Assembly (NCBI RefSeq): GCF_016808095.1
Contig: NC_068979.1
Span: forward strand, 16,212,501-16,276,500
Source: Vigna angularis
Taxonomy: Eukaryota; Streptophyta; Magnoliopsida; Fabales; Fabaceae
Direction: 5' to 3'
Length of the DNA stretch: 64,000 bases
Below are positions 22,611 to 34,399 of the stretch, one piece after another. Both the position numbers and the translations under genes were made by a program. Numbering within the stretch: the first letter of the stretch is position 1; each line of letters starts with the position of its first letter. The notes below the pieces were generated by a model. It ran no database searches and had not been told where the DNA came from. It worked only from the letters and a program-made list of their open reading frames with translations.

Positions 22611-22758
22611 TATTTATTTATTAATTAATTTTTTTTTTTCATTTTTTTCTTTTTATTTTTTTTATTTTTTTTTTATTTTTATTTTTATTTTTTTTTTACA
22701 CTCATGATGAAAATAAAACAAATCTACTAGTCAATCCGGACGAAATTGGGTATTGACA

Positions 22759-22775
22759 GCTGCCCCTCTTTACTT
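22759..22775 (-). promoter_or_regulatory. OGR polypurine tract
   Basis: Sense-strand AAAGAGGGGCAGC lies immediately before the LTR start TGTCAATACC, the usual primer for plus-strand DNA synthesis. Confidence 0.8.
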
Positions 22776-22956
22776 AGATTTTACTAGATAATAGGACAAA
22801 CAAAGTTTTTATATTATCAAAGTAAAACATAAGTAAAGATAGAAATACTAATTTCGTCCGGGTTTCAAAGAGAAAGAAGAAGAATAATAACCAATTCAAA
22901 CATATAATGACCAAATTTTTAAAGAGAGCCACAATGCAACAAAACGGTTCAGGCAA

Positions 22957-24547
22957 ACGGGGCTTGGGGGCTAGTGTGAAAACTGGGCTTGGGGGCCACT
23001 GTGAAAACTGGGCTTGGGGGCTAGTGTGAAAACTGGGCTTGGGGCCAGTGTGGAAACTGGGCTTGGGGGCCAGTGTGAAAACTGGGCTTGAGGGCCAGTA
23101 TGGAAACTGGGCTTAGGGGCAGTGTGGAAACTGGCTTGGGGGCCAGTGTGAAAACTGGGCTTGGGGCCAGTGTGGAAACTGGGCTTGGGGGCCAGTGTGG
23201 AAACTGGGCTTGAGGGCGAGTATGGAAACTAAGCTTAGGGGCCAGTGTGAAAACTGGGCTTGAGGGCCAGTGTGCAAACTGGGCTTGTGGGCCAGTGTGA
23301 AAACTGGGCTTGAGGGACAGTGTGGAAATTGGGCTTTGGGGCCAATGTGGAAACTGGGCTTTGGGGCCAGTGTGGAAACTGGGCTTTGGGGCCAGTGTGG
23401 AAACTAGGCTTTGGGGCCAGTGTGGAAACTGGGCTTGGGGGCCAGTGTGAAAACTGGCTTGGGGCCAGTATGGAAACTGGGCTTGGGGGCCAGTGTGGAA
23501 ACTGGGCTTAGGGGGCCGTGTGAAAACTGGGCTTGAGGGCCAGTATGGAAACTGGGCTTGGGGGCCAGTGTGAAAACTGGGCTTGAGGGCCAGTGTGGAA
23601 ACTGGGCTTGGGGGCCAGTGTGGAAACTGGGCTTGGGGGCCAGTGTTGAAACTGGGCTTGGGGGCCAGTGTGAAAACTGGGCTTGAGGGCCAGTGTGAAA
23701 ACTGGGCTTGAGGGCCAGTATGGAAACTGGGCTTGGGGGCCAGTGTGAAAACTGGGCTTGAGGGCCAGTGTGAAAACTGGGCTTGTGGGCCAGTGTGAAA
23801 ACTGGGCTTGTGGGCCAGTGTGAAAACTGGGCTTGAGGGCCAGTGTGGAAATTGGGCTTTGGGGCCAGTGTGGAAATTGGGCTTTGGGGCCAGTGTGGAA
23901 ATTGGGCTTGGGGGCCAGTGTAAAAACTGGGCTTGGGGGCCAGTGTGGAGATTGGGCTTGGGGGCCAGTGTGGAAACTGGGCTTGGGGGCCAGTGTAAAA
24001 ATTAGGCTTGGGGGCCAGTGTGGAGACTGGGCTTGGGGACCAGTGTGAAAACTGGCTTGGGGGCTAGTGTGGGAACTGGGCTTAGGGGCCAGTATGGAAA
24101 CTGGGCTTTCAAATTTTGAAATTTGAGAAATGTTGGCCAGTGTGGAAACTGGGCTTAGGGGCCAATGTGATAATTGTGATAATTGGGCTTTGTGGGCCAG
24201 TATGGAAACTAGGCTTTCAAATTTTGAAATTCTTGAAACTTGTAATTTGAGAAATGTTGGCCAGTGTGGAAACTGGGCTTAGGGGCCAGTATGGAAACTG
24301 GGCTTGGGGCCAATGTGAAAATTGGGCTTTGTGGGCCAGTATGGAAAGTGGGCTTTCAAATTTTGAAATTCTTGAAACCTGTAATTTGAGAAATGTTGGC
24401 CAGTGTGGAGACTGGGCTTAGGGGCCAGTATGGAAATTGGGCTTGGGGCCAATGTGAAAATTGGGCTTTGTGGGCCAGTGTGTAAACTGGGCTTGGGGGC
24501 CAGTGTGGAAACTGGGCTTTGGGGGCCAGTGTAGAAACTGGGCTTTC
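22957..24547. repeat. G-rich 25-bp minisatellite in OGR 3' untranslated part
   Basis: About 60 units of about 25 bp with core GGGCTTGGGGGCCAGTGTGG. Variants include AGGG, TGGG and TTGGGG spacers. From about 24100 the array becomes a higher-order repeat whose units also contain AT-rich TTCAAATTTTGAAATTC. Open frames through it (for example 23320-23511) are a by-product of the repeat. Confidence 0.93.
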
Positions 24548-24656
24548 GAATTTTGAAATTCTTGAAACTTGAAATGTTTTGTAATTTTGACACAAATTTG
24601 AAAGCTTGATCGACATGAAACAATATGACTTGAGAGAGAAAATCTGAATGTTATTC

Positions 24657-24690
<34 letters not shown>

Positions 24691-26404
24691 GAAGAAGGAA
24701 ATCGATAACCATTCATGTGAATGAAGAGGGTTTCGATGAGAAATACTTTCTTTTTGATAGATATATGAAAACGTTTGCTTTGTTTTTTTTTTTTTGTTAT
24801 TTTTTCGAGTCAATTGTCTTACTTGCAATCATCAGACTGGTCATTATTTCCAATGCTTAGAAAAGTGAGGAATGCCATACATCCGAGATCTAACTTTGAG
24901 ATTATTACATTTTAACTTTTTCTCCCGAGACATCAACGCACACATGCTTGAATTTGCTCGCTAGTGAAGAATGGGAGCTGTTTAGAATGGTTTGGAAGAT
25001 AATGGGTTAGCCATGTGGGCTTGTCACCTCATACGCTCCTTAAAGGAGATGAGTGCCAAAGCGAAACACGAGGTACCTAAAAAGTTGCCCTAGTTTAGTG
25101 TAATGAGTATGATGATGAATCCATGATAATTCTGGTGAAAAATTCAAATAAGATCCGCAAAGCTGCCCTAGTCTTGAGATTATGGGTTGATGAATTTCAA
25201 GAAAAATATGTGTGGTGAGGTCCACCAGGCTACCCCAGTTTTTTGTTGTTGTTTTTGTTTTTTTTTTGCATGGGGTTCTGTTTGGAAGAAGTAGTGGGTA
25301 TGAAAGGGTCGGCTAAAAGGATGGCTCAAATTGGTTCGATTTTCTTTTGTATGCTTCTGGCTGGTTGGTAGAGAGGTCCCCTATTCTTGAGACATTATTC
25401 ATTTTCAAATCCTTTTTTTTTTTGACACATTGAAAGTTATTTTGTCTTATCGCAAAATTAAGCTTTATGAAAATATGAGCAACCATTATTCAATCTGTGT
25501 GGACTTTTATTGGGCTTGTAATGTGGCTAGGGGCTAAAGGTATTGAAAGAAAAGGGTATAAAGGCCTAAATGAAATGTTTGCCGGATACATTTTATTTAA
25601 AACAAGGGTTATCATCTACGCATTGCATCAACTATTTGATCTTTTGAGCACTTTGCTTTTGTCTTGAACTTCGTTTTTCCTTCATCTCTGGTTAATTCTT
25701 TTTATTGTTGATTTTTTTGTTTACCCTTTTTCAAGGATTCTCTTCATTTGATCGTTGAGTACTCTTCATCTGCATCCCAAGTTGACTTATACTGATGATA
25801 ACCCTTGCTTGGGAATAATTTTGAAAAAGAATTTATTTTTGGCTCAAACAGGGTAACAATGGTTATAGTTTTTTTTTTGCTTTTTGGATAAAGAAAGAAG
25901 GCCACACATCATTTTGAATTCTGATTGCTTTATTTTCAAAAGATTAATTCTACAATTAGATGACCTCAATATGAGCCATTTTTTCCTTTTCTTTTCCTCT
26001 TTTTTTTAGATCTCCCTTTCGGGTTTCTGAATCTAGTTGACTTATTGTACTTTTGTTTTTGTCCCAATGGATTCGGGGGTCACCCTACTAGCGTAAGCGA
26101 GAAAACTTTTGGCTAGACCAATTTGCCCCGGTGTAAAGGTTTACTTTGTTATTGAAGGCAGTGATAGTGTTTATTCGGGGAAAATCCTTTTATTTTGGAA
26201 GGTGAAGGGTGAGATTTTTCAAACACCATGCGCACAAACGTCTCGAGAGAAAACATCAAATTGTTATTTTTGATTAGACATTTGACCTCGGAAAAGTCTG
26301 ACACTATAACTTTTGTCTTCGATTATCATTCATTTTTTTTATTCCTTTTTTGCTATTTTCGAAAAACAAGAGTTTGACAATTTGCAAGAAAGACAAATGA
26401 CTCA
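24548..26404 (-). other. OGR 3' spacer
   Basis: No coding frame recognised on either strand. It contains a GT microsatellite and poly-T (about 24659-24690). Three diverged segments share an AAGTTGCCCTAGTTT / AAGCTGCCCTAGTCT / AGGCTACCCCAGTTT core near 25080, 25160 and 25230. It ends at the ACTCA duplication of TEK-3. Confidence 0.6.
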
Positions 26405-28914
26405 TGTAAGACCTTGGAAATTAACACTGCACACCACCTGTCAAATCTCATAAATGCATCACGCCACACGCTCAGTATCATTTAAAACGCACTCACAAGC
26501 TCTGACGCACGTCTGCCAAGTGTCAATTTTGGAACCTTCTGAATCAGTAGTAGAAAACAGGTGTCCGTATGAGAGTGCACGTCCGTTTGACATTGGGAAG
26601 AAAAATGATTTTTCTGAAAACACTTCTTTCCACTCTCTGCATGCACCTTCTTCCTCACAAAGCCCTGACCTTTCTTCTTCTCCTCCTTCTCTCTAGAAAA
26701 CCTACCTTCTCTCTAAGAAAACTCACCATTCTTCTTCTCCTCCTTCTCTCTAGAAAACCTACCTTCTCTCTAAGAAAACTCACCATTCTTCTTCTTCGAT
26801 CATCATTCAGGCATCTAAGAAAACTCTCTAGAAAACCTACCTTCTCTCTAAGAAAACTCACCATTCTTCTTCTCCGATCATCATTCAGGCACCAGTTCTA
26901 CAATTCCGGCGTAGAGGACGATCGTTTGAACCGATCAGTTTAAGATTCTCAACTAGTAAGTCCATCCTCTCTCCACTCGTGCTTTCTCTGTAACATGCAA
27001 ACCCAGATTTTTCGGTTTCATGAGTTGGATCTAGCATTCTGAGTAGTTGTCTGGTCTATGTTGGCTATAGATTGTAGAAGGTGTTGTTGTTCGTTGAGAC
27101 CTCTGTTAGAAGAAGAACCCTAGCATATATCTGAGAGCGTGCGTTCACTTTAAGAGGTAAGGGAAGCTTATTTGATTTAATTCATATGCTATGCTTTGTA
27201 TGAACGTTCGTCTGAGTTGATTAAATGAATATGATGCATGCTGATTGACTTGTATGATGATGTTTGAGATGTATGAATGCGAATATGAGTTACCACTATG
27301 AAGTATGAGTTATTAATGTGGAATTCTATAAAGTATGTAAATTGATATTGATATGAAGTTATAAGATATGAATTGATAGGTTAAAATGTGAGTTGAAAAG
27401 TAGATGAAAAATATGATATATGACATTCTTACTATGAAAATGTACGCTCGTCATCGAACGGTCCTCTACCGTTCGGTTTCCTAGTAAATAGTTTAAACCT
27501 GGAATTCTTCCATTTGGGAAGGACTCTGGTCGAGAACGAGCGTCCTTTTGTGAGGTGCTAGGTTGAGCGTTCGGTTCAGTCTAGTGGAATCTGTATATCT
27601 GAACTAAAGCCATAATACATTTATACCCTTATACTTTAAAAACTAGTAATGCTCGGTCTTACACCTAGCGTTCGTCTTAAGCAGTGTTCGGTCTTATGCC
27701 GAACGCTCATCATTTCATTTGATTAACAAACGAGTGTAAATAACGTTCGTCCAAATATTTTAGTAAACAGGTATTATCGCGTTCGGTCATTGACTGGCAG
27801 TCGATCTCTTTAAATGAATCCTTTCTTTTCTTCATTTTAGTCAATTACTCATCTTTTGTACCTTTATCCATTTGGATTCGGCATAGAGGTTTCGTACTTA
27901 ACTTATTCTGAATATTGATTGTATCGTTCTAGATTCAGTTCATCTAACTGATTCGAGTAGCAATGACATTCGTCAAATAATCATGGGTCGTCTTATTCTG
28001 AGTGTCAATGAGTTTTTCTAAGTCTCGCCTTTAACGTTCGTCCTCGTCCTTCAGAGGGCTGAACGTTCGTTATTTTAGATATTGGAAACTAAAGTTGAAA
28101 ATGAGAACGAAGTACTAGATTCTAAAGGATGAACATGATATGGAATTGTTATGTGATTATGAATTCTAGACGAGCGTTCCAAGGAGGAACGACTCATATA
28201 TATGGAATATTGGATTTGGTAAAGTATGACTGTGGCTATGCTAATGCTGGCTGTCCATCCTGATGTTCCGTGAGTACTCATCCTCACGTAGAGGGGGTAT
28301 GTCATGTGTGGGAACGGTAGGAGGTCCTTAGTCCATAAGTTAACATGGGCGACGTAAGAACGGACTAACCTCGAGTGGCAGCTGTTGAGTGTATCCCAGT
28401 TACTACATCACTCGGGTGCAAGGACGCCTGTAGCTACACAGATTCATACAGTCCGAACGGTCTGTCTAGTACTATACGTCGTATGTTGTTATATTTATTG
28501 AATTATGAGTTGATGTGTACTATGAATGCTTATTTTTATACCTTGATGTATGACTTAAATTACTTAAGCTTACCCTTTCGTTTTCCTTGTGTTGTCTGTT
28601 GTCTCTGTACGTTCGTCCTGTCATTGCAATGATCATCTGTGTGGATGTGAGCAGATGAGGTGCGTCACTTGAAGAAATGCTGGAAGAAGAAAATTTGGAA
28701 GACGCTAATCTGGTTGAAGTAGAAGTTAAAGCCGAGCCCTAGCGCGCTCGTTAGGTTTTTAGTTGTTAGTCATTCAGTTTTTATTATGAACGTTCGGTTA
28801 AGGTTTTGTAAAACCGTTCGTCCCTGAACTTTTCGTTACTGCTGTGTGTATACAACTCTGTACTTAAGCCGTTCGGTTTTGGAAAATTAATTATAGTGTA
28901 AGACTGCATTGTTT
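26405..28914 (+). repeat. TEK-3 5' LTR (3' tip lost)
   Basis: Starts TGTAAGACC after ACTCA (26400-26404). From about 26890 to 28914 it is almost identical to the TEK-3 3' LTR (50719-52740). It lacks the last 60-odd bases, being joined at a shared TTT (28912-28914) to the ATH-4 gag. The sense strand is plus. Confidence 0.88.
26680..26872. repeat. Local tandem repeat in TEK-3 5' LTR
   Basis: Three imperfect units of 50-70 bp, built on CTCTCTAGAAAACCTACC and CTCTCTAAGAAAACTCACC. The corresponding region of TEK-2 (21040-21110) has a single unit. Confidence 0.75.
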
Positions 28915-29478
28915 CTTTTCTTTTATTTTTTTCTTCCCTTTTCTTTTTCTTTTCAACTTCTTTATTTTCACACAAATCTTCTTTCTCTCTTCTCTCTCAA
29001 CCACTTCTTTCTCTTTTTCTTCATCTTTATTTTTCTCACTCAACTCTTCTTTCTCTTTTCTCTCTATCTTTTCCGCATCTCCCTCTATTTTTTTCTCATC
29101 AAGAATCTTGTCACTTTCAGTGACATTGGTTTGCCCTTCCTCCTTAAGGTTAACTTCAGTATTAACCTCATCATTCAATCTTTGACTAATGTAACGAAAG
29201 TGCATCTCCATCCTTTTAAATGATTCTTCAATGCTTTTCTGAGTAGAGTCGGAATTTTTCAAAAATCGTTGAAGGGTGTCCTCCAAACTTTCTGATAGAG
29301 AGGGTTTTCGCTGCCATTGTTGTTGTGGTTGGTTCTCAAATTGTCCAGCAGCTTGCCAAAATTGGCTTTGATCCATGCTTGAGTGAGGTTCCCACCAGTG
29401 GTTGAGATTACTTTGGTAGAATTGAGTGCCCATATAGTTAAATTCTTGACCAAATTGCATTCTGCAGACATTAGGCAC
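28915..29478 (-). pseudogene. ATH-4 outer unit: truncated gag-like fragment
   Basis: N-terminal about 185 codons of the ATH-4 gag-like ORF, nearly identical to 35522-34960 in the inner unit (same QFGQEFNYMG start, same KSIEESFKRMEMHF, same Lys/Glu-rich part). It is cut at 28914 by the junction with the TEK-3 LTR. It belongs to a second unit that shares the LTR 29733-31016 as its 5' LTR. Confidence 0.85.
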
Positions 29479-29732
29479 AAAACCCTAAAAACAATTGTTA
29501 GCACAAAAAGATATAGGAGAAGATATAAGATTCAGAGAATAAAATAAAATAAAAATAAAAATAAAAACAGAAAATAAAATAAAATAAAATAAAATAAAAT
29601 AAAATAAAAACAAAAAAAACAAAAAAAAACAGAAAAATAAAAACAGAAATTCAAAATTAAAGTCAAAGATAATCAATAATCACACAAATTAACCACTTAA
29701 ACCACGAGTCCCTGGCAACGGCGCCAAAAACT
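29479..29732 (-). other. ATH-4 outer unit leader and primer site
   Basis: AAAAT pentamer tract (about 29535-29620) and a tRNA-Asp primer site at 29709-29726 (TGGCGCCGTTGCCAGGGA on the sense strand), placing the LTR 29733-31016 upstream of this fragment as its 5' LTR. Confidence 0.8.
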
Positions 29733-31016
29733 TGATGGACAAATTTGTAAGCACCAAAATATGATGTCACAAACTTGTTTCACAATCGGCAAGTATGACC
29801 GAATCGTTCAAGTAATAAACTTGGTAAGACCAAGTATCGTTCTTCCCAAAGGACTCACGACCTAGTTTAGTTGTGTGGTTTCTTGATTAACTAAGACTTA
29901 CAAACGAAATATTTGGATTATATTATGCAAAAGACGAAAATAAACATGTATGCATGAAATTTGATCAATGGCAAAGACAAAAGATAAACACTTTCAATGA
30001 AATATATGAATGAATATGTTGTTGGGGGTCAATTTCATCTCATCCACTCTCATACATTTTAGGAATTCAACATTCAAATCATCATTGTTAATGCCACTCT
30101 CTAAAGTACCATTCTAGATGGCTTCTCCCTAATCACGAGTTCATACAATTCCTAGCATTCCTAATGATTAGTTCATAAGTGCAGGAGCTTAACGACAACC
30201 AATATAATATTGGGAGAAATTCCCCGGATCTAGACTTCCCCGTACGTGTCCGTATCGACAAAACCAATAATCATGCATTGAATGAGTTAAACTATGCAAG
30301 CATTGAGCAAAGAGGAAAAACCCTAACTAATGATGAAAGAAAGCATAAATCTTAGATTAAGATGCAAGCATAAATTCCATATATGAGAGCTTCAAGAGAT
30401 TACATTGATTCCCCAACAAACATACAAAGTTTAGTTCACCATATTCATGGTGAACCTAGATGAATTACAATGAAAGTATGAAAGAATAAACCCTAAAAAG
30501 GTGAAGAGGTAGCCTGAGCATCCAAGATCTTCCTTCAAAGGGGTGGAAGAGAGAGTGTTTGCCTCGTTTCTGCCAAAGATACCTAACCCTAGGAAACCCT
30601 AAGGCTTATATATCATTCGTAAATTACAAAATTTTAGGTCCAACCCCATTAAAGTGCCGCTCAGCGGTAAGTGCGTCAGCTCGGTTCTTCCCCTCAGCGG
30701 CCATTTTGCCCCTCAGCGGTCCTCCCGTGAGCTTCTGAGTGCCGCTCAGCGGTAAACTGCCGCTGAGCGGTGCCTTCAGCTTCTCCTTTTGCACTCTTTG
30801 ATTCCTTTTCTGATTCCATCTCTCTCATTCTTCACTTCTTTCACTAAATTCACCTTAAAATCTGCACAAAAACACTGAAATCAAGCATAAACCTGTACAA
30901 CTCTCTTATTTCTGAAAATATGGATAAAAGTATGATTTCAAGCTAGTTTCTAAGTCTAAAGGTTGCTTTTAGTATCAATTTTAAGCATGAAAATAACAGT
31001 TTTTCAACTGTTATCA
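29733..31016 (-). repeat. ATH-4 shared LTR
   Basis: 1284 bp. It serves as 3' LTR of the inner unit and 5' LTR of the truncated outer unit. It lacks the 18-bp palindrome unit present in 35773-37074. Palindromes at about 30655-30770; terminal hairpin 30993-31014. Confidence 0.9.
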
Positions 31017-32297
31017 CAACCCCAAACTTAGAACTTTGCTTGTCCTCAAGCAAACAAAATGTAACTCAATCTCCAACCAATTCATATGATGGTTCACTCA
31101 TTCAAAAATCCTCTTTTTCAAGATAAATAACAACTTCACTCAAACTTATGACCAAGAGTTCATTCAAGATGTGCACATGCTTAAGTGTTCACAAAGTCAT
31201 TTAAATTCCAACAAATGCTATTTTTCATGAATGATCAATCAATTAAGCATGGATGTTCATGTGCTTATGGACTATTTCCTCACTAGGTAAAGTGTTTCAC
31301 TCAACACATAAGTGTATAAGAGGTAAAGTGTTTCACTCCTTCACTCTACTATCACAATGTCACATGAATCAACTTTGCCTTTCATTTTACCACAATCAAA
31401 AACATTCACAAGCATGCATCATCACAAGGACTTTTCAATGACTTATAATGTGGCTGGGCTAACAAGAAAATTGGTTTTTCTGGATCACAAAATCCTTGAG
31501 TTAAGAGAATCATACCAACACAATCATCTTATTCATTCCCAACTTTCTTTTACCTTTTGCATTTGCATTGAGCTTTACTTCTTTTTCTTTTCTTTTCTTT
31601 TTCTTTGCATATTCTTACTTTTTAGCTCTTAGCTCAATGCTTTTCTTTTCATGTTTTCCCAACAACCCCAAACTTGAACATTTAACAATACCATACAAGA
31701 TCTTCTACTTAACTCAAGGTAAAGATTTTCAATCAAAGGTTTTCAGTGTATGTTCAAGGCTAAGGGTTCAAAGGATAGAACACAACGTGTTCTCTTTTAG
31801 TAGGCTTACTTTATGAATTTCGCCAATAAAAAGGGTTCCAACAAATGGCCTTGATCACATGATGCAAAACAAGCAATTGATTCAATCATAGACAACCTAG
31901 GCAAAATCATTCATGCTTTCAAAGTAATAGCATTCAATCATACCAAAAACTCTGGAGCTCAAAACCTCACATATAAGCTCATTCACATTTGACATACACA
32001 TCCTGCTTAATCTCACAATCACAATCATAATATCATGCATTTGTTCACAAAGCTTGTGAACCACCTGTATAAGCATTTTTAATGTGCACATCTATCTCAA
32101 CATCAATCAATAAGCATCATCAAGCAGTACTTATCACACAATCACAGTTAATAGCAAACCATCATAACAAACCAGGTTTTCAATAGAGTACATCAAATCC
32201 TAATCTAAAAACAAAAACAAATAAGTTCAGAAAACTTAAACCACGAAAGCATAATCATATGATAACATTCATCAGTAAATGCTATCTCAGCTCCTCA
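31017..32297 (-). other. ATH-4 3' untranslated part
   Basis: No ORF recognised. It is collinear with the ATH-2 and ATH-5 3' parts. The LTR-proximal end carries the AAGTTTGGGGTTG run (sense) next to the LTR. Confidence 0.75.
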
Positions 32298-33533
32298 TCA
32301 GTCTGAGCTGTCCTCTGTATCTTCCTCTTCCTCCTCATCTTCATCATCATCAAATGCATCCTCCTCCTCAGCTTCATCTTCTTCCATATCTCTAGCTGAA
32401 GCTTCAGCTGCTCCAGCTCCTCCTCCATGTACTGGTTCTTCTGGCCAAGCTACTACATTGTGGAATTCATCCATATTCCACCTGTGGGCTGGAGGTGTAT
32501 CATACATCCCCACTATCATCTCAGTAGTGGCCACCTGCCCTCTGTGAATGGACTGCAACTGAGCACCTATAAGAGACATATACATGTCCCTCATCTGAAA
32601 TGGTTCTGCTTCATGTGTATCAGCAGATGTCTGGCTCTGTGCTGGCCCTCTCTCTCTATGAGCACGGCGTGGTGGAACTGGCTGAGCAGCATCCTCACCT
32701 CCACAGTACTGTCTATAATAGGCCTCATCAATAGCTTTTCTTGTCCTCTCAAATGGTGGAACAGAAGTGTCCACCCCAGCTAGCTTGCAAAGGTGAGTGA
32801 TCAAAGAAGGATGTCCTAGTGGTGCTTTGTTGTTTGAGGTGTTAGCACATACACTAATTTCATCAGCTATCACCTGCCCAATATTAACATTCAAATTTCT
32901 GATAGCACAGTAGATGAATAGTGCCCTGCTGAGAGTAATATCTGACACATGTGAACATGGCTGAATGTTGGCATGAGAAAATGCCATCCAATATTTTGCA
33001 AGAGGATTCAAATCTGTCCTCCTAATGTTAACCACTGAGCCAGATCTATTCCTTTGGAAGTGTCCTCCAGGTATACACAACACTCTCTCCACATCCTCAA
33101 AATCAGCACCTTCCTCCATGCAAAGAGCAAACTGACATTGCTCACCAGCCCACACAGTATCCAAGAAGTTGTTGATAGAATCAGGATCATACCTGATAGC
33201 ATGGCCTCTGACATAGCCCAAATAATTCTCAGCTGGACAATCACCAATTTTCTTTGCATTGGCGTAAAATTCCTTTACCACAGCTATGTTGGCAGGTGCA
33301 GGATAAGTGGCTAGCTTTCCCCAATCATTCCCTAACACTTGCTCTCCAAATTGAGGAGCAAAGTTAGGTATCATTCCAACCTTTCTCTCCATCAGAAGTC
33401 TCCTGTCCTGAACCACCCTAAAGTGCTTCTCATGTTTCCTAGAGAGGAACCTGCCAGAATGGGGTTGCTCTGGTTCCTTTTCCTTTCTCTTGGTTGCCAT
33501 GGTTTTCAATCTTTTTCCTGATGAAGATGCCAT
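32298..33533 (-). CDS. Env-position plant transposon protein (411 aa)
   Basis: An intact ORF between gag and the 3' LTR, where Athila elements carry an env-like gene. The frame is open further upstream, but the start chosen is MASSSGK at 33533, directly after a TGTAG acceptor site and matching the start kept in the remnant ORFs of ATH-2 and ATH-5. The N-terminus is basic (KRKEKEP), the central part has HAIRYDPDSINNFL and LNVNIGQVIADEI, and the C-terminal 35 residues are almost all Asp/Glu. It resembles the plant-specific 'putative plant transposon protein' family; molecular function is unknown. No signal peptide or convincing membrane segment is seen, which argues against a classical envelope glycoprotein. 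Confidence 0.8.
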   Translation of the reverse strand: MASSSGKRLKTMATKRKEKEPEQPHSGRFLSRKHEKHFRVVQDRRLLMERKVGMIPNFAPQFGEQVLGNDWGKLATYPAPANIAVVKEFYANAKKIGDCPAENYLGYVRGHAIRYDPDSINNFLDTVWAGEQCQFALCMEEGADFEDVERVLCIPGGHFQRNRSGSVVNIRRTDLNPLAKYWMAFSHANIQPCSHVSDITLSRALFIYCAIRNLNVNIGQVIADEISVCANTSNNKAPLGHPSLITHLCKLAGVDTSVPPFERTRKAIDEAYYRQYCGGEDAAQPVPPRRAHRERGPAQSQTSADTHEAEPFQMRDMYMSLIGAQLQSIHRGQVATTEMIVGMYDTPPAHRWNMDEFHNVVAWPEEPVHGGGAGAAEASARDMEEDEAEEEDAFDDDEDEEEEEDTEDSSD

Positions 33534-33535
33534 TC

Positions 33536-34399
33536 CTACATTCAAAACACAAACAAAACCACAGAACATGATGTTAATCATTAGTAAAACACAAAACACA
33601 ACTCCTTTCGAAGCTAAACCACCGCTGAGGGCCAGAATTTCCCCTTAGCGCCACCAGTGCCACAGTCCAACACACAAAAACTCAGAAAAATCAAATCTGG
33701 CAGAGTGCCGCTCAGCGGCAGTTTACCCCTCAGCGGTAACACTGCAGATTTTTGAAACTCTTGTTTTAAAGCTGTCCTAACTCCACCCAAATGCAATTTT
33801 CAGTTTTCCAGTTCATAATCATGCAGTTTAATCGGTTCAAACATCAAATATATCATCAAATCATGCATAGAAATCAAAACCCCTAAATATTCATGCGTTG
33901 ACTATCACATTCAATTTCAAGAACCCTAGAATGAACAAAATGCATTTTACTTACTTGGGTGGAGATGCTAAATGCAATGAGAATGCTTCCAAGCTAGAAT
34001 GCTCTCTTCCAACCCCAAACTTTGATGGCACACTAGTGAAAAAGTGAGTGGAAGAGAAATTTTCTTAAGAGGGAAGAGTGAAAAGATGTGGAAAACCTTG
34101 GAAAAGGTATGTAGGAGTGTGTGTGCAGAGAAGAGCCTGAAAGTATGAGCAAGTGCGCAGCTTAGGGTTTAAGAATACCCTAATGGGCTCGGGTCCCGCT
34201 AAGGGGAACTAAAGCCCATCCTGCGAGAGTACCGCTCAGCGGTAAAATACCGCTCAGCGGCACTTTCGTGATGTGCTCCTCTCCTTCTTTTCTTAACCTA
34301 CGTGTCTTCCCTACATGCCCCTCCTGGGTTCCCTGCAATTCAATGTAAAAAATGCTTATGCAAATCCTAACTAAAATAAACAAACAGAAACAATCAATC
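33536..34399 (-). promoter_or_regulatory. ATH-4 internal promoter-like region and candidate intron
   Basis: In sense order: two CCGCTGAGCGG palindromes (about 34230-34262), a GTATTCTTAAACCC TATA-like stretch (about 34165-34178), a pyrimidine-rich leader, a strong GTAAGT donor (33949-33954), then TGTAG (33536-33540) just before the env-position ATG. A 419-base intron in the 5' leader of a subgenomic message is plausible. Two more palindrome groups (about 33624-33740) lie inside this candidate intron. Confidence 0.4.

Larger units (their letters stand above)
15251..22758 (-). repeat. OGR 3' LTR (with two solo LTRs inside)
   Basis: On the plus strand it reads TGTCGCAACC...GGGTATTGACA. About 3.7 kb remain after removing ATH-3 (16421-17728) and TEK-2 (18899-21375). 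The first kilobase matches 57409-58478. Inside are a 3-unit tandem repeat, a GC-rich island, an array of CGAACG motifs and a T-rich tract. The purine tract at its right edge shows it is the 3' LTR. Confidence 0.8.

Noticed and set aside
23320..24048. Open frames with a repeated Trp-Lys-Leu-Gly protein pattern in the G-rich array.
   Set aside because: They arise because a 25-bp unit lacks stops in some frames. There is no start context or codon bias, and the region is the 3' untranslated part of OGR.
32298..33599. Start of the env-position ORF at 33599 with a hydrophobic leader (a possible signal peptide).
   Set aside because: The extra 22 codons lie in the candidate intron, and the conserved start in the related copies is the MASSSGK methionine.
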